64,000 nucleotides of DNA from Desulfotalea sp. (lineage in GTDB: Bacteria > Desulfobacterota > Desulfobulbia > Desulfobulbales > Desulfocapsaceae): positions 217,074 through 281,073 of the forward strand of contig NVXR01000002.1 in the NCBI GenBank assembly GCA_002733995.1, written 5' to 3'. Both the position numbers and the translations under genes were made by a program. Positions 61,177 to 64,000 of this stretch are shown piece by piece. The number at the start of each line of letters is the position of its first letter. Position 1 is the first letter of the stretch. Below the pieces are notes generated by a model. It was not told the origin of the DNA. It ran no database searches and saw only the letters and a program-made list of their open reading frames with translations.

Positions 61177-63654
61177 ATGAAAAAACGTATTGAATCACTA
61201 TTCAAAGCCTGGACTCGCTTTCTCATCCGCTTTCGTTTTCCAGTTCTTTTATTGATCTTGGTTTCTACATTCATGGTCGGCTCACAGGCTCGCTACCTGA
61301 CCATCGACACCTCTAACGAAGGCCTGTTGCAGCCAGACGACAGTATTCTCATAACCTATAACAATTTCCGAGATCAGTTCGGCCGTGATGATCTACTTGT
61401 CCTTGCTATCAAAAGTGACAATATTTTCACCATTCCCTACCTGAGTAAACTCCAAAAATTACACGCACGGCTGGAGGCAGAGCTCCCCCATGTCAATGAA
61501 GTTACCTCCATGGTCAATGCCCGTGACACCAGGGGTCAGGGCGATACCTTACTTGTGGACGATCTGCTGCGCCACTTCCCCGAAAACGACCAGGATCTTG
61601 TCAACTTGCGAAAAAGAGTCCTGGCAAACCCCGTCTATGTTAACCAACTCGTCTCAGCGGATGCTACCTTCAGTACTATCCTCATAGAAAGTGACACCTA
61701 TTCATCTGCCGGTATGGGCAACAATGACGACATATTATCCGGATTTAGTGATGAGCTGGAAAATGACACCGAGGCTGAAACCCCTGTTTTTTTGACAGAC
61801 CTTGAAAATGCAGAACTGGTTGCTAAAGCGCAGGCTATTGCCGCAACCTTTAATGGACCTGATTTTGAAATATTTATGGCAGGAAGCCCTGTTGTCATCC
61901 ACACGGTCAAGAAGTTAATGATGAAGGACATGACAAAATTTCTGCGACTGGCAGTCCTCACCATCGGCATCTGTTTGTTTATCATGTTTCGTCGCATTTC
62001 AGGAGTAATTTTACCCCTTCTTGTTGTCGCCTTAACCCTGATAACAACCCTTGGCCTTATGGCTATATTTGGTGTCCACTTTAAGGTACCAACAATCATC
62101 CTACCCTCTTTTTTACTCGCCGTGGGGGTTGGGGCAAGTGTCCATATCCTGTCACTCATCTATCAACGGCTACGTATCTCCGACGACAAACATGCTGCCC
62201 TGATCTACGCCATGGGCCACTCAGGCCTGGCCATTGTCATGACCTCAATTACTACAGCTGCGGGCCTGGCATCATTTGCCACAGCCGAAGTGGCACCCAT
62301 TGCAGATCTTGGGCTTTTTTCTTCTATTGGTGTACTTCTATCTCTTATTTTTACCCTTATCCTCCTGCCAACACTGCTCGCAATCTTCCCACTTAAACAG
62401 AAGAAGAGTCCGCAAGAGGTAACAGCACACGATGCAAGTAACACACGTTTTGATCGTTTTATCGACTGGTCAGCCAGAATTACAACCAGCTATCCCAAAC
62501 GTATTGTTTTATTTTCAGCCCTGATCGTTTTGATATTTTCTGCAGGCATTCCCAAGCTACAGTTCTCCCACAATCAACTGTCCTGGCTGCCAAATGATCT
62601 TCCCGTGCGGCTGGCCACCGAGATTATTGACCAGAATATGCGCGGCAGTGTAGCCCTGGAACTTGTCCTCGACACGGGCAGCGACAACGGCCTATATGAC
62701 CAGAAGGTGCTACAGGCCATGGACAAATTTGCAAAAAAGATTGCACGTTATGAGCATGATTCCATTTTTGTCGGCAAGGTCATTTCAGTTACCACCATCT
62801 TAAAAGAAATACATAAGGCCCTTCACGAGAACAGACCGGAGATGTATGTCATTCCTGAGAACGGCGCTTTAATCCCCCAGGAGTTTCTTCTTTTTGAGAA
62901 TTCAGGCTCAGACGACCTGCAAAACTTTGTCGATTCCCGTTTTTCCAAGGCAAGGGTGACGATTAAAGTTCCCTGGCGAGACGCTCTTGCCTATGTACAA
63001 TTCATTGCCAAAACAGATGCTCTTTTCACCTCCTCATTTGCAGATATCGAGGTAAATGGCACCCCTGTTACCCTCACAACAACCGGCATCATGTCTCTCT
63101 TTGCCCGCACTCTGAACGCCACTATGCATTCAGCGGCACGAAGTTATGGCTTTGCAATTGTTATTATCACCCTGATGATGATTCTACTGATCGGTGATTT
63201 ACGCATGGGACTTATTGCGATGATTCCAAACATCTGCCCCATCCTGATCACCATGGGAATTATGGGCTGGTTTTCTATTCCTCTTGATATGTTCACCATG
63301 CTGGTGGCCTCGATTGCGATTGGCCTCGCCGTGGATGACACAATCCACTTTGTCTACAATTTCAAAAAATACTATGAAGAAGAAGAAAATGTAGAGCGCG
63401 CGGTCGCCCAGACCTTACACACAGCCGGACGAGCCATGCTGACAACCTCTATCGTGCTCTCCATTGGCTTTTTCCTCTTCATGCTCGCTTCCATGCACAA
63501 CATTTTTTACTTCGGTATGTTGGTGGGCCTGGCTATAATCATTGCCCTGCTCGCCGATTTTATTCTGGCACCTGCATTGATGGCCTTAGCCCTACCAACG
63601 ACCAAACCATTACATCCACAAGCACCATCTATCTCAAGGGGAGAAACACCATGA
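61177..63654 (+). CDS. MMPL/RND-superfamily exporter (second in window)
   Basis: An 825-residue membrane protein: helix near residue 20-40, periplasmic loop, six-helix block with LAVGVGASVHILSLIYQRLR, a second loop, then a second block containing IAIGLAVDDTIHFVYNFKKY, the relay helix with Asp pair. This is the hydrophobe/sterol-sensing type RND group (predicted lipid exporters). It overlaps the LolA-like gene by ATGA, so pump and carrier are a pair, as in the lipid cluster at 25-28 kb. The substrate is probably a lipid. Confidence 0.9.
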   Translation: MKKRIESLFKAWTRFLIRFRFPVLLLILVSTFMVGSQARYLTIDTSNEGLLQPDDSILITYNNFRDQFGRDDLLVLAIKSDNIFTIPYLSKLQKLHARLEAELPHVNEVTSMVNARDTRGQGDTLLVDDLLRHFPENDQDLVNLRKRVLANPVYVNQLVSADATFSTILIESDTYSSAGMGNNDDILSGFSDELENDTEAETPVFLTDLENAELVAKAQAIAATFNGPDFEIFMAGSPVVIHTVKKLMMKDMTKFLRLAVLTIGICLFIMFRRISGVILPLLVVALTLITTLGLMAIFGVHFKVPTIILPSFLLAVGVGASVHILSLIYQRLRISDDKHAALIYAMGHSGLAIVMTSITTAAGLASFATAEVAPIADLGLFSSIGVLLSLIFTLILLPTLLAIFPLKQKKSPQEVTAHDASNTRFDRFIDWSARITTSYPKRIVLFSALIVLIFSAGIPKLQFSHNQLSWLPNDLPVRLATEIIDQNMRGSVALELVLDTGSDNGLYDQKVLQAMDKFAKKIARYEHDSIFVGKVISVTTILKEIHKALHENRPEMYVIPENGALIPQEFLLFENSGSDDLQNFVDSRFSKARVTIKVPWRDALAYVQFIAKTDALFTSSFADIEVNGTPVTLTTTGIMSLFARTLNATMHSAARSYGFAIVIITLMMILLIGDLRMGLIAMIPNICPILITMGIMGWFSIPLDMFTMLVASIAIGLAVDDTIHFVYNFKKYYEEEENVERAVAQTLHTAGRAMLTTSIVLSIGFFLFMLASMHNIFYFGMLVGLAIIIALLADFILAPALMALALPTTKPLHPQAPSISRGETP

Positions 63655-64000
63655 GAACATTAGCCATATACGGAAGTTGTCTTCTAACAGCACTCATGCT
63701 ACTGGTTGCAGTGCCAACGGTCCAGGCGATGACGGCAAGGGAGATCATGGAGAAAGTCGACGCCCGGGATGACGGCGACAATATGACGGCTCATGTGAAG
63801 ATGACCCTGATCGACCGGCAGAATAACAGACGTATCCGTGAAATGAAGGTGTTTACAAAGGATAAAGGAATGGACACCTGGAAGATGCAATTCTTCCTTT
63901 CACCCGCCGATGTAAAGGATACCGGTTTCTTAACCTACGACTATTACAAGGGCGACCGTGACGACGACCAATGGCTCTACCTTCCGGACCTGCATAAAAC
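63651..64000 (+). CDS. LolA-like outer-membrane lipoprotein-sorting protein (runs off the end)
   Basis: The first 116 or so residues of an exported protein: a signal peptide (about 1-26, ending TVQAMT), then MTAREIMEKVDARDDGDNM, VKMTLIDRQNNRRI and a KGDRDDDQWLYLPDL strand. This is the family labelled outer membrane lipoprotein-sorting protein, which regularly follows MMPL pumps. ATG 63651 overlaps the pump stop (ATGA). The C-terminal part lies beyond the window. Confidence 0.85.
   Translation, partial: MRTLAIYGSCLLTALMLLVAVPTVQAMTAREIMEKVDARDDGDNMTAHVKMTLIDRQNNRRIREMKVFTKDKGMDTWKMQFFLSPADVKDTGFLTYDYYKGDRDDDQWLYLPDLHK

Overview
The window looks like chromosome of an anaerobic, Gram-negative, sulfate-reducer-type deltaproteobacterium (Desulfobulbales; a Desulfotalea-like genome is my best guess, not proven). 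The reasons are a selenocysteine peroxiredoxin with its own SECIS hairpin, a rubredoxin-like membrane protein, many radical-SAM enzymes, periplasmic metal efflux and LpxL/LolA/RND outer-membrane genes. Base composition looks moderate and even. I see no rRNA, tRNA, IS element, phage or CRISPR array.

Layout. 1-7.5 kb: single housekeeping or stress genes (CBS-ACT protein, rubredoxin-DUF2231 membrane protein, Sec-peroxiredoxin, bile-acid/ACR3-superfamily transporter, hotdog thioesterase + metallo-beta-lactamase pair, M20 dipeptidase). 7.7-9.9 kb: a chemoreceptor with two tandem CHASE3 sensor domains. 10.2-18.3 kb: a metal-resistance locus in the order anti-sigma-like (Y), periplasmic sensor (X), ECF sigma (H), cusC, cusB, cusA, cusF, so a Cnr-type signalling cassette drives a Cu/Ag-type tripartite pump plus a CusF-like protein with four Met/His-rich 30-residue repeats. 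18.7-20.8 kb: a SpoIIE/RsbU-type phosphatase receptor and a small DUF3820 gene.

21.0-44.0 kb is the centrepiece: about 24 genes on the minus strand, mostly overlapping by a few bases. They encode a dedicated type II fatty-acid/polyene synthase (three complete ketosynthases, one half-ketosynthase, one ketosynthase-like protein without the catalytic Cys, two ACPs, ketoreductase, two hotdog dehydratases, thioesterase), four radical-SAM enzymes (three B12-binding, one SPASM), a CrtI/RetSat-like FAD oxidoreductase, an AMP-dependent ligase, PlsC- and LpxL-type acyltransferases, a glycosyltransferase-DUF2062 fusion, and an export set (MMPL pump, LolA-like carrier, DUF3261 lipoprotein). It shares a core with aryl-polyene clusters, but no ammonia lyase for an aryl starter is present and four radical-SAM enzymes plus a desaturase are added. 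The product is probably an unusual acyl chain placed on an envelope lipid; a ladderane-like or cyclopropane/polyene-type lipid is a testable idea.

44.0-50.8 kb: a 44-residue Cys/Lys-rich mini-protein, then a ribbon-helix-helix / CYTH-like-CHAD / ParA operon divergent from polyphosphate kinase ppk1, which suggests a polyphosphate-granule positioning system. A TIGR01777 epimerase and a multi-spanning membrane protein follow. 52.0-59.4 kb: type I asparaginase and a MarR-headed peptide-type ABC importer operon with a strong intercistronic hairpin. 59.9-64.0 kb: a Crp/Fnr regulator, a second MMPL-type RND protein and a second LolA-like gene that runs off the window end.
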